A DNA stretch of 64,000 bases from Prevotella sp. (GTDB lineage Bacteria; Bacteroidota; Bacteroidia; Bacteroidales; Bacteroidaceae): assembly GCA_017428925.1 (NCBI GenBank), contig JAFRPY010000097.1, positions 1-64,000 of the forward strand, read 5' to 3'. Position numbers and translations under genes: made by a program. The notes under the pieces are model-generated. The model had not been told where the DNA came from. It did not search any database and saw nothing but the letters and a program-made list of their open reading frames with translations. Shown piece by piece: positions 24,275 through 39,661 of the stretch. Every line of letters starts with the position of its first letter. The stretch's first letter is position 1.

Positions 24275-24546
24275 ATGAATAAACCCTACAGACGAGGCGG
24301 GCGAAACATTGAATCCGGCAGCCATGATACCCTCTATTGAGATTGGGACGGGTCTCTTTCTTCCAAGGAGAGAGATTTCAACCGCACAGCACGAATATTT
24401 TGAGAGATTTTTGTGGATAAATCATAAACTTTGTGCCTTTGTGTTTAGTTAATAATGGATTGGTTGTTTTGCTCTCGACTTTTCGTAACTTTACGGCTCT
24501 TCGAGCCGTGAAGATAGGCTGCATTCAGGAAAAACCAAAAACTAGT

Positions 24547-24578
24547 TTTGGTTTTTCCATTCATTTGCACTATCTTTG
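24547..24578 (+). promoter_or_regulatory. Promoter of the HTCS gene, almost touching the start codon
   Basis: TTTG at 24547-24550 and TATCTTTG at 24571-24578 have the ideal 20-bp spacing. The ATG is at 24584, so the predicted mRNA would have almost no leader. Confidence 0.6.
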
Positions 24579-24583
24579 TAGCC

Positions 24584-27500
24584 ATGAAGAAGATAATGGG
24601 GTTGTTGCTCTTGATTGGGCTGGCATTCTGGATGCCCATTCATGCCCAGGACGGTATGATTGTGCAGCACTACACGCTGGAAGAAGGACTGCCCAGCAAC
24701 ACGGTGTATTGCTCGCTGAAAGACAAGGACGGATTCGTATGGTTCGGCACTTGGTACGGGCTGTGCTCGTTCGACGGCAGCAGGTTCACACCCTTCGTGA
24801 CGCGCAGCCACGGAAAGTCCGACATCCCCCCGCGAAAGGTGATCTCGATGGTGGACGACGGCGAAGGCAATATATGGATTCGCAATGTTGACAACCGCCT
24901 CTACCTGTACGACAAGCATAACGACACTTACCACGAAATCTACGACGAGCTGAAGAAAATCTCGCAGAACGTGCAGGTCATCAAGATTCAGCGCGCCGAC
25001 AACGGCCGCGTCCTTCTGCTCACCCGCAACAAGCATCTTTATGAGGCCCACCCCCAACCCCTCCCCAAGGGAGGGGAGTCTCCCACCATCCAGCGCATCT
25101 TCGACGGTTCGCTGGCCATCGACCCGGCCACATTCCGGCTCCAGCATAATATTTTCGGCGTGAGTGAAAAATATCTGTACTGGCTGGGAACCGACTTCAA
25201 GCTCGACGTGGTGCCCCGGCCAAAGGGCAACCAGTATCTTTCGCTCATCAGGCCCGACAAGGTTTATTCGTATTATTACCACATAGGCAACGAAATCTTC
25301 ATCGGAAATAATCAGGGTGAAACCTACGTCATAGACGCCGAGAAGGGAACGGTAAGAAACAATCCGTCGCCCGACATTCCCGTCTTCATAGATTCCCAGA
25401 AACAGCAATGGTTTATCAACCACAGCGAGCAGTCGCTGGTATGCCAAAACCCGCAGACGGGATTCAAACGGCATTTCCCCATTCCGCAAGGGGAGAAAAT
25501 CGTTTCCAGGAAATTTTGCGATGCCGGCGCAAACGGACTTTTCATCCTCCACGAAAACGGCATCGTATGGCGCTACGACCAACAGATGGGAATCATGCAG
25601 GACCTCGCCGACCTACGCCAGTTCTCGACGACCTCTGCCAACGCCCTCCGCTTCTTCGACATGGATATCGACAGCGAGGGACTGCTGTGGCTGTCGTCCA
25701 CAACGAACGGTGTGTATAAAGTGAACTTCACGCCGTCCAGTTTCAGTTTCTTCATGCCCGACGCACTCTCGCAGGAAAACGAAATCGGCGACTCACAGGG
25801 CATTCGTGCCATCTTCCAGCAGAAGAACGGAAATCTATGGATAGGTGCTCGCAACGGCACACTTTACTGCATCAACCCCAAGACACAGACCATCATCCCG
25901 TCGGCCATCAACGGCATCGGCAATGTCTATCATGTCATGGAAGACAGCAAGGGACAGCTGTGGTTCTGCACCAAGGGCAACGGACTTTTCCGGGTAGACA
26001 CCAAAAGCGGAGAAATCTCCCACTTCGGAAGCAATACCGACGACCGCTACTCGCTCAACGACGACCGTGTGTACTACATCTTCGAGGATTCCCGTCACCG
26101 CATCTGGGTATGTACGTTCGGCGGAGGCCTTAACCTCATTGAGCAACGCAACGGGAAAACGCTGTTCATCAACCGCAATAATGAGTTTGCGGATTACCCG
26201 AAATACGACCTCTATCTCAACGCCCGTGCCATCACCGAAGATTCGGCAGGACGCCTATGGGTGGGCACCACCGACGGGCTGATGTCGTTCTCGGGCAACT
26301 TCAGCAAACCACAGACCGTTGATTTCGAAATCTACCGTGAGCAGCAGGATGCAGGAACCGTCGACAACGACGTGTTCTCGCTCTACAAAGATTCCAAGGG
26401 GCACATCTGGATGGGAATGTTCGGAGGCGGACTGAATCTATTGGAAGGCTACGACGAGAAGACACATCGCCCGCAACTGAAAAACTATCCTTTCACCGAA
26501 CAGCTCAGCGGCAATGTCGTTTCCAGCATCATCGAGGACCACCAGCACCATCTGTGGCTCTGCACCGAGAACGGACTGGCCAGTCTGAACCCCGAAGAAG
26601 AAACCACCCTGCGCAGCTACGACCGATTCTCGGGTTTCCCCATCGTCAATGTGGAAGACAACACCATCGCCTGTCTTGCCGACGGCCGCATATTCATCGG
26701 CTGCCAGCAGGGCGTATTGGCCTTCGACCCCAAGGTGGTGATGAACGAGACCGTCCGCCAATATCCCATCTACATCGTCGACTTCCGCGTACAAAACCGC
26801 GCGCTCAACGATTTCCAGCCGTCTATCTTCAACGGTTCGGTGCGCTATGCCAAGGAAATCGTCTTGAAGCATAACCAGAACATGTTCTCCATCGAATTTG
26901 CCTCGCTCAACTTCACCGACCAGAACCAAGTGTCGTACAGCTATATCCTCGACGGCTACGAAGACCAGTGGCACGCCAACGGACTGAACCGTTTTGCATC
27001 CTACGCCAACGTGCCGCCGGGCCGCTATACCTTCCGCGTGAAAACTTTGGGCAGCGGTGCTTCCGAACGGGTGCTCGAGATACGCATCCTGCCGCCATGG
27101 TGGGCATCGTGGTGGGCCTACATCATCTACACACTGCTCTTCCTCGCCCTGCTTTACGGGGTTTTCCGTCTGGTAATCTATATGATCAGAATGCGCAACG
27201 AGACCTACGTGAACGACCGTCTGGCCGAACTCAAGATTCGTTTCTTCACCAACATCAGCCACGAACTGCGCACACCGCTCACCCTCATCAAGAGTCCGAT
27301 CGAGGAACTGAAGCGAAACGAGCGCCTGTCGCCTACAGGCAAGGAATACCTGTCGCTTATCGACAACAATGCCAAGAAAATGCTACAGCTGGTTAACCAG
27401 ATTCTCGACTTCCGAAAAGTTCAGAACGGCAAGATGAAGATGCACGTTTCCTATACCGACCTCAACGAGGTGCTTGAAATGTTCCGCCAGGAATACCGCA

Positions 27501-28951
27501 TACACGCTCAGGAGCGCGACATCAATTATGAATTCCTACTGCCCGACGAACATATCATGGCATGGTGCGACCGCCAGAAAATCAGCGTCGTCATCAACAA
27601 CCTCATCAACAACGCCTTTAAATATACGCACGAGGGAGGGACGATTACGGTATCGATGGATACCCAACCAAAAGCCCACCCCCAACCCCTCCCGAAGGGA
27701 GGGGAGTACTATAAGGCTCAGGAAGCCTCCCCTTCGGGGAGGTTTGGAGGGGCCTTGGAGGGGGTTGTTATCCGCGTAGAAGACGACGGAGCAAGCATTC
27801 CCGAAAACAAACTCGAGGAAATATTCGAGCGTTTTGCCATGGCCGAAAACCGTAGCGACGACACCACCTCCACAGGTACAGGCATTGGGCTCTCGCTGAG
27901 CCGCGAATTCGTGCTGATGCACCACGGACATATCTGGGCCGAAAACATGGACAAAGGCGTGGCCTTCGTCATCGAACTGCCAACAGAGAAGGACAACTTC
28001 AGTGCGGACGAGATTGAGGATGCCCACCCTCAATCCCTCCCAAAGGGAGGGAAGCCTAATATGCTTCCTACCCTTAATGGTAATGAAGATCCCTCCCTTC
28101 GGGAGGGACATAGGGTGGGTTCTCTCCTCCTCATCGAGGACAACACAGACCTCTGTCACATGCTCAGCCTACAACTACAAGACAAATACACGGTGCTCAC
28201 CGCCCACGACGGCGAAGAGGGGCTGAAGAAAATCTATCAGTACCATCCCGACCTGATCGTCAGCGACCTGATGATGCCCAAAATGGACGGCATGGAACTG
28301 CTCAAGCGCATCCGCCAGGACTTCAACATCTCGCATATTCCCGTCATCATCCTCACGGCCAAACAGGGTGACGACATCCACATGCAATCACTGTCAACCG
28401 GTGCCAATGCCTATATCACCAAACCATTCTCGAGCCAGCTCCTCGAAGCCCGCATCGCCCAGCTCCTCGAAGAACAGCGCATTTTCCAGCGTAAAATGGT
28501 TTTGGCTACCCAACCCCTAACCACCTCAAGGGATGAGGAATCTGATGCGGATCGTTTACCCCTCCCCTCGGGAGGGGCAGGGGTGGGTTCTTACGAATCC
28601 CATCTTATCCGGAAAGACCTGGAATTCGTGCGCAACGTGCATCAAATTATCGAGAAAAACCTGCAGAACGAGGATTTCAACGTGAACACGCTGGCCGAGG
28701 AAATGGGACTGTCGCGCTCACCATTCTTCAAAAAACTGAAGAGTCTCACGGGCTTTGCCCCCGTCGACTTGGTCAAGGAAATCCGCCTCACCAAAGCCCT
28801 CAACTACGTGGAGACCACCGACATGAACGTCACCGAGATTGCCTACACCGTAGGTTTCCGCGACCCCGGCTACTTCACCAAATGCTTCCGCCAAAAATAC
28901 GGCAAGACACCCAAGGAATACCGCAACGACCTCAGCCATAAAAAAGACTGA
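24584..28951 (+). CDS. Hybrid two-component system sensor kinase/response regulator (HTCS)
   Basis: 1455 aa. Signal peptide, then a periplasmic two-propeller sensor of regulator repeats (WIGARNGTLYCI, WICTFGG-like strings) with a Y_Y_Y domain. One membrane helix is at about 840-868. Next come HisKA (H893 in NISHELRTP), HATPase (GTGIGLSL), receiver (D1228 in SDLMMPKMDG, K in ITKPF) and an AraC HTH at the end. HTCS proteins sense oligosaccharides and switch on polysaccharide loci; this one probably controls one of the flanking loci. Four palindromic-element sites lie in frame at residues about 155-167, 1031-1061, 1147-1180 and 1309-1336. In the kinase G1 box the second glycine is Ser (DDGASIP). 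Start 24584 is chosen because the promoter overlaps any longer reading. Confidence 0.92.
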   Translation: MKKIMGLLLLIGLAFWMPIHAQDGMIVQHYTLEEGLPSNTVYCSLKDKDGFVWFGTWYGLCSFDGSRFTPFVTRSHGKSDIPPRKVISMVDDGEGNIWIRNVDNRLYLYDKHNDTYHEIYDELKKISQNVQVIKIQRADNGRVLLLTRNKHLYEAHPQPLPKGGESPTIQRIFDGSLAIDPATFRLQHNIFGVSEKYLYWLGTDFKLDVVPRPKGNQYLSLIRPDKVYSYYYHIGNEIFIGNNQGETYVIDAEKGTVRNNPSPDIPVFIDSQKQQWFINHSEQSLVCQNPQTGFKRHFPIPQGEKIVSRKFCDAGANGLFILHENGIVWRYDQQMGIMQDLADLRQFSTTSANALRFFDMDIDSEGLLWLSSTTNGVYKVNFTPSSFSFFMPDALSQENEIGDSQGIRAIFQQKNGNLWIGARNGTLYCINPKTQTIIPSAINGIGNVYHVMEDSKGQLWFCTKGNGLFRVDTKSGEISHFGSNTDDRYSLNDDRVYYIFEDSRHRIWVCTFGGGLNLIEQRNGKTLFINRNNEFADYPKYDLYLNARAITEDSAGRLWVGTTDGLMSFSGNFSKPQTVDFEIYREQQDAGTVDNDVFSLYKDSKGHIWMGMFGGGLNLLEGYDEKTHRPQLKNYPFTEQLSGNVVSSIIEDHQHHLWLCTENGLASLNPEEETTLRSYDRFSGFPIVNVEDNTIACLADGRIFIGCQQGVLAFDPKVVMNETVRQYPIYIVDFRVQNRALNDFQPSIFNGSVRYAKEIVLKHNQNMFSIEFASLNFTDQNQVSYSYILDGYEDQWHANGLNRFASYANVPPGRYTFRVKTLGSGASERVLEIRILPPWWASWWAYIIYTLLFLALLYGVFRLVIYMIRMRNETYVNDRLAELKIRFFTNISHELRTPLTLIKSPIEELKRNERLSPTGKEYLSLIDNNAKKMLQLVNQILDFRKVQNGKMKMHVSYTDLNEVLEMFRQEYRIHAQERDINYEFLLPDEHIMAWCDRQKISVVINNLINNAFKYTHEGGTITVSMDTQPKAHPQPLPKGGEYYKAQEASPSGRFGGALEGVVIRVEDDGASIPENKLEEIFERFAMAENRSDDTTSTGTGIGLSLSREFVLMHHGHIWAENMDKGVAFVIELPTEKDNFSADEIEDAHPQSLPKGGKPNMLPTLNGNEDPSLREGHRVGSLLLIEDNTDLCHMLSLQLQDKYTVLTAHDGEEGLKKIYQYHPDLIVSDLMMPKMDGMELLKRIRQDFNISHIPVIILTAKQGDDIHMQSLSTGANAYITKPFSSQLLEARIAQLLEEQRIFQRKMVLATQPLTTSRDEESDADRLPLPSGGAGVGSYESHLIRKDLEFVRNVHQIIEKNLQNEDFNVNTLAEEMGLSRSPFFKKLKSLTGFAPVDLVKEIRLTKALNYVETTDMNVTEIAYTVGFRDPGYFTKCFRQKYGKTPKEYRNDLSHKKD
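25046..25081 (+). repeat. Palindromic element, single arm, in HTCS sensor domain
   Basis: CCCACCCCCAACCCCTCCCC followed by AAGGGAGGGGAG is read as [12 protein letters not shown] between propeller strands of the sensor. Confidence 0.85.
27674..27764 (+). repeat. Palindromic element, inverted pair, in HTCS kinase domain
   Basis: The left arm is at 27674-27706; the right arm of a sub-type (GCCTCCCCTTCGGGGAGG with GGAGGGG flank) is at 27725-27764. It is translated as [11 protein letters not shown] then SPSGRFGGALEG, within the beta-hairpin just before the ATP-binding G1 box. Confidence 0.85.
28022..28123 (+). repeat. Palindromic element, near-complete inverted pair, HTCS kinase-receiver linker
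   Basis: The left arm CCCACCCTCAATCCCTCCC and the inverse of the right arm CCCACCCTATGTCCCTCCC match at about 80-90 percent over 30 bases, making this the clearest 100-bp inverted-repeat unit. It is read as AHPQSLPKGGKP ... DPSLREGHRVGS. Confidence 0.85.
28508..28590 (+). repeat. Palindromic element, degenerate pair, HTCS receiver-HTH linker
   Basis: The strong arm at 28557-28590 (CCCCTCCCCTCGGGAGGGG, GGGGTGGGTTC) is read as [12 protein letters not shown] weaker inverse arm is at 28508-28540. Confidence 0.75.
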
Positions 28952-29235
28952 GCCAAAGTAAATTATCTTAAAACGACAACTTCCGCCCAAACTCACTGGG
29001 CGCCTACACCTTATCTTTGTAAAAAAATTAGTGATAAAATCCGAAAAATATTATGAAAAAACACAACAAGAACCGTTTTGAAAGAAGTACAGTGACTCAG
29101 CATCTGTTGACTTATTGACAAAGAGGAAGGGGACTTAAATTTGGTAATTTCGTGTTTTGATAGAACTAACATTCGTGTTAGATTTTTGAAGATTTTTGTT
29201 TTAAAAGTCCGTTCTTACGTTATTTCCGCTCAGTA

Positions 29236-29270
29236 AAACCCTATGATTTCATCAACAAATCATAGGGTTT
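29236..29270 (+). terminator. Strong hairpin terminator
   Basis: AAACCCTATGATTT and AAATCATAGGGTTT form a perfect 14-bp stem around CATCAAC, followed by TTCTTTG. Confidence 0.65.
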
Positions 29271-29576
29271 TTCTTTGCAACTCTGCCTGAGTTGCACCTC
29301 AAATCCTTATTTTTTGAAAATGAAATACCCTTCGTTTCAAGTTCAAATCCATATTATTTGCTCACGAAATCCATATTTTTAGTCGTTTGGATGTTTGGTG
29401 GTTTAGTCGTTTAGGCATATTCTGCTCATAATAAATTATCAAAAAACAGGACGTTTTTCGGAGATGAATGCAGATTCCACATGCTCAATCTGTTCAAAAG
29501 CTCTGTGATTTATGCTTTGTTAACTTCTGTTTTTTTTTTTGATTTTTTTGTTTCAGCGTGTTAATTATCTTTTATA

Positions 29577-29584
29577 TACCTTTG
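29577..29584 (+). promoter_or_regulatory. -7 box of the BspA-like gene
   Basis: TACCTTTG matches TAnnTTTG; a TTTG lies 26 bp upstream, longer than ideal. The leader would be about 75 nt. Confidence 0.45.
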
Positions 29585-29666
29585 CAGCAAACTTTTCGAA
29601 TGATCGAAAGCAAACATGAGTGATAACACTTGCTTAGCAACAACAACCCTATAAAATACAACGATT

Positions 29667-32162
29667 ATGGAAAAAAACAACAACAAATGCAGCTTTGCTG
29701 CCGCCGGCAGTAGACTCGGCATGCTCTTGCTGTGTCTTTGCGCATTGTGTAGTCATGCAGTGGCTGCAAACGTTCAGAAAGCCATCTACTGCTTAGACAA
29801 CAAGACTCTCTACTTCGTCTATGACGAAAACACCTACACCACGGGCGGAACCTACACCGCCGACGACAATTCAACCCACACCATCACAGCCGTTTATGAG
29901 AACTTCAACGGTGGGTATAACTCTTTTTATGGTACCTTGAATACCAGGACCTATCTTGATATTGATGGGAATGAGATTACGCCGACTTCTTCGATAGGTT
30001 GGAGCGACTCTCCCTGGCATTATTGCACACATGAAGCTACAACGACCATTGACTTCCAAAATAGTTTTAGTGGGTTTAGGCCAACAAGTCTGGAAGGTTG
30101 GTTCAGCTATTCATCGAATCTGACGGAGATAAAGGGAGGCCAAAATCTTGTAACCACAGATGTGACCTCCATGTCTTATACCTTCTACAACTGCAGTAAA
30201 CTAACCACGCTCGACGTGAGCAGCTGGGACACTGGGAATGTGACGGACTTGACTCATACTTTCTATTTCTGCCAAAAACTCAACTCGCTCGACATAAGCA
30301 ACTGGAACACTGCAAAGGTGACAACCCTGTATAATACCTTCTCAAACTGCACTGCCCTCACCTCGCTCGACGTGAGCAACTGGGACACTGCAAATGTGAC
30401 GGACATGAATTCTACCTTCTCTTCCTGCTCTACCCTCACCTCGCTCGACGTGAGCGGATGGAACACTGCAAAGGTGACAACCATGGATTATCTCTTCAGA
30501 AACTGCAGTTCCCTTACGTTGCTCGACATAAACAACTGGAACACTGCAAATGTGACAACCCTGCATTATACCTTCTCTGGCTGCAGTAAGCTAAAAACGC
30601 TCAACGTGAGCGGATGGAACACTGCAAAGGTGACGAACATGAATTCTACCTTCTCTTCCTGCTCTACCCTCACCTCGCTCGACGTGAGCAACTGGGACAC
30701 TGGAAATGTGACGGACATGAATTCTACCTTCTTTTCCTGCAGTAGCCTCCGCTCGCTCAACTTGAGTCGCTGGGACACTGGAAATGTGACGAACTTGGCT
30801 CAGACCTTCGATGGTTGCAGTAGTCTCAACTATCTCACCTTGACCGGATGGAACACTGAAAAGGTGACAACCCTGTTTCAAACCTTCCGTGGCTGCCGTT
30901 ACGTCAAAAAGCTCGACGTGAGCGGATGGAACACTGCAAATGTGACGAACATGAATTCTACCTTCTCTTCCTGCTCTACCCTCACCTCGCTCGACGTGAG
31001 CGGATGGAATACTGCAAAGGTGACGAACATGTCTAATGCCTTCAGTTTTTGCTCTCACCTCACCTCGCTCGACGTGAGCGGATGGAACACTGCAAAGGTG
31101 ACGGACATGTCGGGTATGTTCTCTGGCTGCACTCTCCTCACCTCGCTCACCTTCGGGCAGAATTTCAGTATGGAGGAAGTCACCTCAGCCAATAATGCCT
31201 TCCGAAACTGCTCGAAGCTGCGCTACATCGACTTCTATGCCAGTGACGATACCGATGCCATTACATCGGTGAGCCGCACGAGCGGCATGTTCAACGGCAT
31301 TCCCGCCACGACGGTCGTCTACCTGCCGGCGGGCAGCTCAGACGTGACAACGGAGCAGAACGTGGTATATACCGACGGGAGCGAGCTGAAGTGCCCGCAG
31401 TACTATTCTGTGGACATGAACGGCACTGCATACGTTGACATAGAGTTGCCGCACGCGTTCAAAACCAACCGGGCGGAATACACGCGCACGATGTCGAACA
31501 CCTACGGCTCGGTGGTGCTGCCCTACGACTTCACCTCGAACGAAAACATCCAGGCATACACGCTGAAGGCGGAGATCAGGGGGGCCATGTACTTCGTAGA
31601 TGCAGCGACCGTGCCGGCACATACGCCCTTCGCCTTCAAGAAAATTGGCGATGCCGACTTCACGATGACCGACGACACCGAGAACTTCGGCATCACGGTG
31701 GAGGCCACAAAGGACACCAATGGAGACCCCTATACGACCGAATGCACGGTGAACATCACGGGACGGGGCACCACCTACACCTGGGGGACGAAGGGCTACT
31801 ACGTGGACCAGACGGTGAGCGACTACAGCGATGCCTTCTACATTGCCAGCGACAAGTTCTACAAGGCCGACGGCACGCTGAAGATGCACCCGCACCGCGT
31901 GACCTTCCACGGCGCATGGCTGCTGGACGACGGCTCGGCCTCGGGCACGTCTGGTGGAGCCAAGTTCTACGAGATGTCCTTCATGGATAACGACGACGAG
32001 ACAACCCTCATAGAGGCCATCGAGGCAGCCGACCAGCACCGCACGCAACGCGACGCCGAGACCATCTGCGACATGCAGGGCCGCCCCAGCCAGCAGCTGC
32101 AGCGCGGCGTGAACATCGTGCGCATGAAGGACGGCAGCGTGAGGAAAGTGGTCAGGAAATGA
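29667..32162 (+). CDS. BspA-like surface protein with DUF285 repeats
   Basis: 831 aa. Signal peptide to about residue 34 (LCSHAVAA). Residues 181-492 are twelve exact 26-residue DUF285/BspA-type repeats (pattern SLDVSxWxTxxVTxM and TFSxCSxLT), flanked by degenerate cap repeats. A C-terminal beta-region of about 300 residues follows. The last 30 residues (MQGRPSQQLQRGVNIVRM ... VRKVVRK) resemble the terminal sorting-type motif of Bacteroidales secreted proteins. Such proteins are surface adhesins or binding proteins. Three stretches of over 50 bp in the repeats are identical, so recombination could change repeat number. A small gene follows after a 7-bp array. Confidence 0.85.
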   Translation: MEKNNNKCSFAAAGSRLGMLLLCLCALCSHAVAANVQKAIYCLDNKTLYFVYDENTYTTGGTYTADDNSTHTITAVYENFNGGYNSFYGTLNTRTYLDIDGNEITPTSSIGWSDSPWHYCTHEATTTIDFQNSFSGFRPTSLEGWFSYSSNLTEIKGGQNLVTTDVTSMSYTFYNCSKLTTLDVSSWDTGNVTDLTHTFYFCQKLNSLDISNWNTAKVTTLYNTFSNCTALTSLDVSNWDTANVTDMNSTFSSCSTLTSLDVSGWNTAKVTTMDYLFRNCSSLTLLDINNWNTANVTTLHYTFSGCSKLKTLNVSGWNTAKVTNMNSTFSSCSTLTSLDVSNWDTGNVTDMNSTFFSCSSLRSLNLSRWDTGNVTNLAQTFDGCSSLNYLTLTGWNTEKVTTLFQTFRGCRYVKKLDVSGWNTANVTNMNSTFSSCSTLTSLDVSGWNTAKVTNMSNAFSFCSHLTSLDVSGWNTAKVTDMSGMFSGCTLLTSLTFGQNFSMEEVTSANNAFRNCSKLRYIDFYASDDTDAITSVSRTSGMFNGIPATTVVYLPAGSSDVTTEQNVVYTDGSELKCPQYYSVDMNGTAYVDIELPHAFKTNRAEYTRTMSNTYGSVVLPYDFTSNENIQAYTLKAEIRGAMYFVDAATVPAHTPFAFKKIGDADFTMTDDTENFGITVEATKDTNGDPYTTECTVNITGRGTTYTWGTKGYYVDQTVSDYSDAFYIASDKFYKADGTLKMHPHRVTFHGAWLLDDGSASGTSGGAKFYEMSFMDNDDETTLIEAIEAADQHRTQRDAETICDMQGRPSQQLQRGVNIVRMKDGSVRKVVRK
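30207..31142 (+). repeat. Twelve 78-bp coding repeats in the BspA-like gene
   Basis: Period 78 bp (26 codons). The string around ATGAATTCTACCTTCTCTTC recurs at 30405, 30639 and 30951, that is at exact multiples of 78. Confidence 0.85.
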
Positions 32163-32194
32163 AGAATGAAGAATAAAGAATGAAGAATAAAGAT
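32160..32194 (+). repeat. 7-bp tandem array filling an intergenic gap exactly
   Basis: Five units (TGAAGAA, TGAAGAA, TAAAGAA, TGAAGAA, TAAAGAT). The first includes the stop codon of the BspA-like gene and the last ends at the base before the next ATG (32195). Its purine richness may also serve ribosome binding. Confidence 0.85.
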
Positions 32195-32437
32195 ATGGAA
32201 AAAAAACAGTATATAGCACCAGAAACAAAGGTGGTGCCGGTCGGCATGCAGAACAGAATCATGGCCTGGTCGGCACCGAAAGCCACTGGCGGCGGCAACG
32301 AACCGGAGGCGCACCTGCAGATGTTCTTCGACGAAGAATCGGACGACAATAACTCGTGGAAAACCTTCGACCCGTGGAAGAATGTCAGCCCGTGGAACGA
32401 CGATGACAGCGACACGCAGGAGCCGGCGTGGGAGTAG
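32195..32437 (+). CDS. Small acidic protein paired with the BspA-like protein
   Basis: 80 aa from the ATG at 32195; an in-frame ATG at 32180 lies inside the 7-bp array. It begins MEKKQYIAPETKVVPVG, a start seen in many short Bacteroidales proteins encoded beside repeat surface proteins. It continues with a Gly linker and a Trp/Asp-rich end (PWKNVSPWNDDD). There is no signal peptide or known function. Position suggests co-expression with the surface protein. Confidence 0.65.
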   Translation: MEKKQYIAPETKVVPVGMQNRIMAWSAPKATGGGNEPEAHLQMFFDEESDDNNSWKTFDPWKNVSPWNDDDSDTQEPAWE

Positions 32438-32671
32438 CATAGGTCATTCTGTTCATTTTTACAGTGGCGTGAAGCGCAGGCGGAGGGTGTGGGGACGCTG
32501 TGGGATGGTGTATTTAGTGAGGACGCCGGGACCGCACGAACTGTTGCCCAAACCCATCACGGCACAGTCTAGATTCAACCATACACAATCTTCTTCTTTC
32601 AGTTCATAGTCGTGGGTGGCATTGTAGAGTTGCTGTACGCTGTAGGGGAGGGCGGAGAAGGAGAAGCCCGA

Positions 32672-32753
32672 GGCCCCTCCAACCTCCCCGAAGGGGAGGC
32701 TTTCTGCCGCGGATTCTTGCCCCCATCCCTTCGGGAGGGGGTGGGGGTGGGCT
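32672..32753 (-). repeat. Palindromic element, inverted pair
   Basis: The pair is made of a CCCCTCC...CTCCCCGAAGGGGAGG sub-type arm and a standard arm ending GGGGGTGGGC. On the minus strand it is read as AHPHPLPKGWGQ ... SLPFGEVGGASGF. Confidence 0.85.
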
Positions 32754-33029
32754 TGGGATTCTATAAGCCAGCCGTGACCTTTGTCATCAGTGATTTTCAG
32801 CCACTGTACATCGTCGTGGTTGCCGGAGTCTTGGGGACGGGGGTAATGCACGTATTGTTCGCCGACCGTACTCTTATATACATCCACAAGGGCAGCGGCA
32901 TGACGGTCGGGATAGTTGTCCCACGGGCCACGACCTAAGTATTCTATGTTCTGCAACTCCTTGGGGAGTTTTAGAGTGATGCCCAGACATGGGAGTGGCG
33001 GGAGTTGGCCCTCGGGGGTAAAAGTGAAA

Positions 33030-33060
33030 GCCCCCTCCCAACCTCCCCGAGGGGAGGCTT
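33030..33060 (-). repeat. Palindromic element, single sub-type arm
   Basis: GCCCCCTCCCAACCTCCCCG then AGGGGAGGC; read as EASPRGGWEGAF in the GH2 C-terminal part. Confidence 0.85.
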
Positions 33061-33228
33061 CTGTGATTGAGACGGTCATTTTTATTTGGCCGTTAGCGGT
33101 CTTGTAGATGTGAGTGCTGTCGTTGACGATGCTGTCGCGGAGATTGTCGAGTCCCTGTAGTTTCCAGTCTTTGGCAATCCAGTTACCGAATCCCTTGTCG
33201 TTGTCGGTGGGGGCGCGGAAACAGTGAA

Positions 33229-33260
33229 GACCCACCCCATCCCTCCCTATAGGGAGGGGG
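33229..33260 (-). repeat. Palindromic element, single arm
   Basis: CCCACCCCATCCCTCCCTAT then AGGGAGGGGG; read as YPLPIGRDGVG in the GH2 C-terminal part. Confidence 0.85.
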
Positions 33261-33579
33261 TATTTACCGATTACGGCAGAAGTCTTTGGGCGCTTTGCGG
33301 TGGGGGCTGTTTTTTCTTTAAACTGAGCACGGGCAACAATATGGCCTTTGGGTGCCCAAGGCGTTGCTTCTTTCAATGAGGCAGTGGCATAGAGGTATCC
33401 ATTGCGGTGCTCTTCCTTCACGGTGATGGTGCTGAGGTCGAAATGGGGGTCGCGTTTCAATACTTCCACCTTACCATTGTTCGTTTGGAACCAGATGGGC
33501 GAATAAACCTGCTTTACCTCTTCGTATTTAGGTGTGGTGTTGCGATAGGAATCCACGATGCCTTTGATGCAGAAGGCCT

Positions 33580-39584
<6,005 letters not shown>

Positions 39585-39661
39585 ATTTCAATCTTATTGA
39601 CAACATCCCAAAGAGTAATCATCCCCTCCCTCATAGGGAGGGTTAGGGTGGGTCTTTTTTT

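Larger units (their letters stand above)
28952..29666. other. 715-bp intergenic region between HTCS and BspA-like genes
   Basis: It holds a TATCTTTG box (29012-29019, no matching TTTG), a 21-codon ATG frame (29053-29118) of doubtful reality, the hairpin at 29236-29270 and the promoter of the next gene. Nothing else coding is seen. Confidence 0.5.

Noticed and set aside
29053..29118. 21-codon ORF after a TATCTTTG box
   Set aside because: No matching TTTG at 20 bp and no recognisable sequence; kept only as a note in the intergenic entry.
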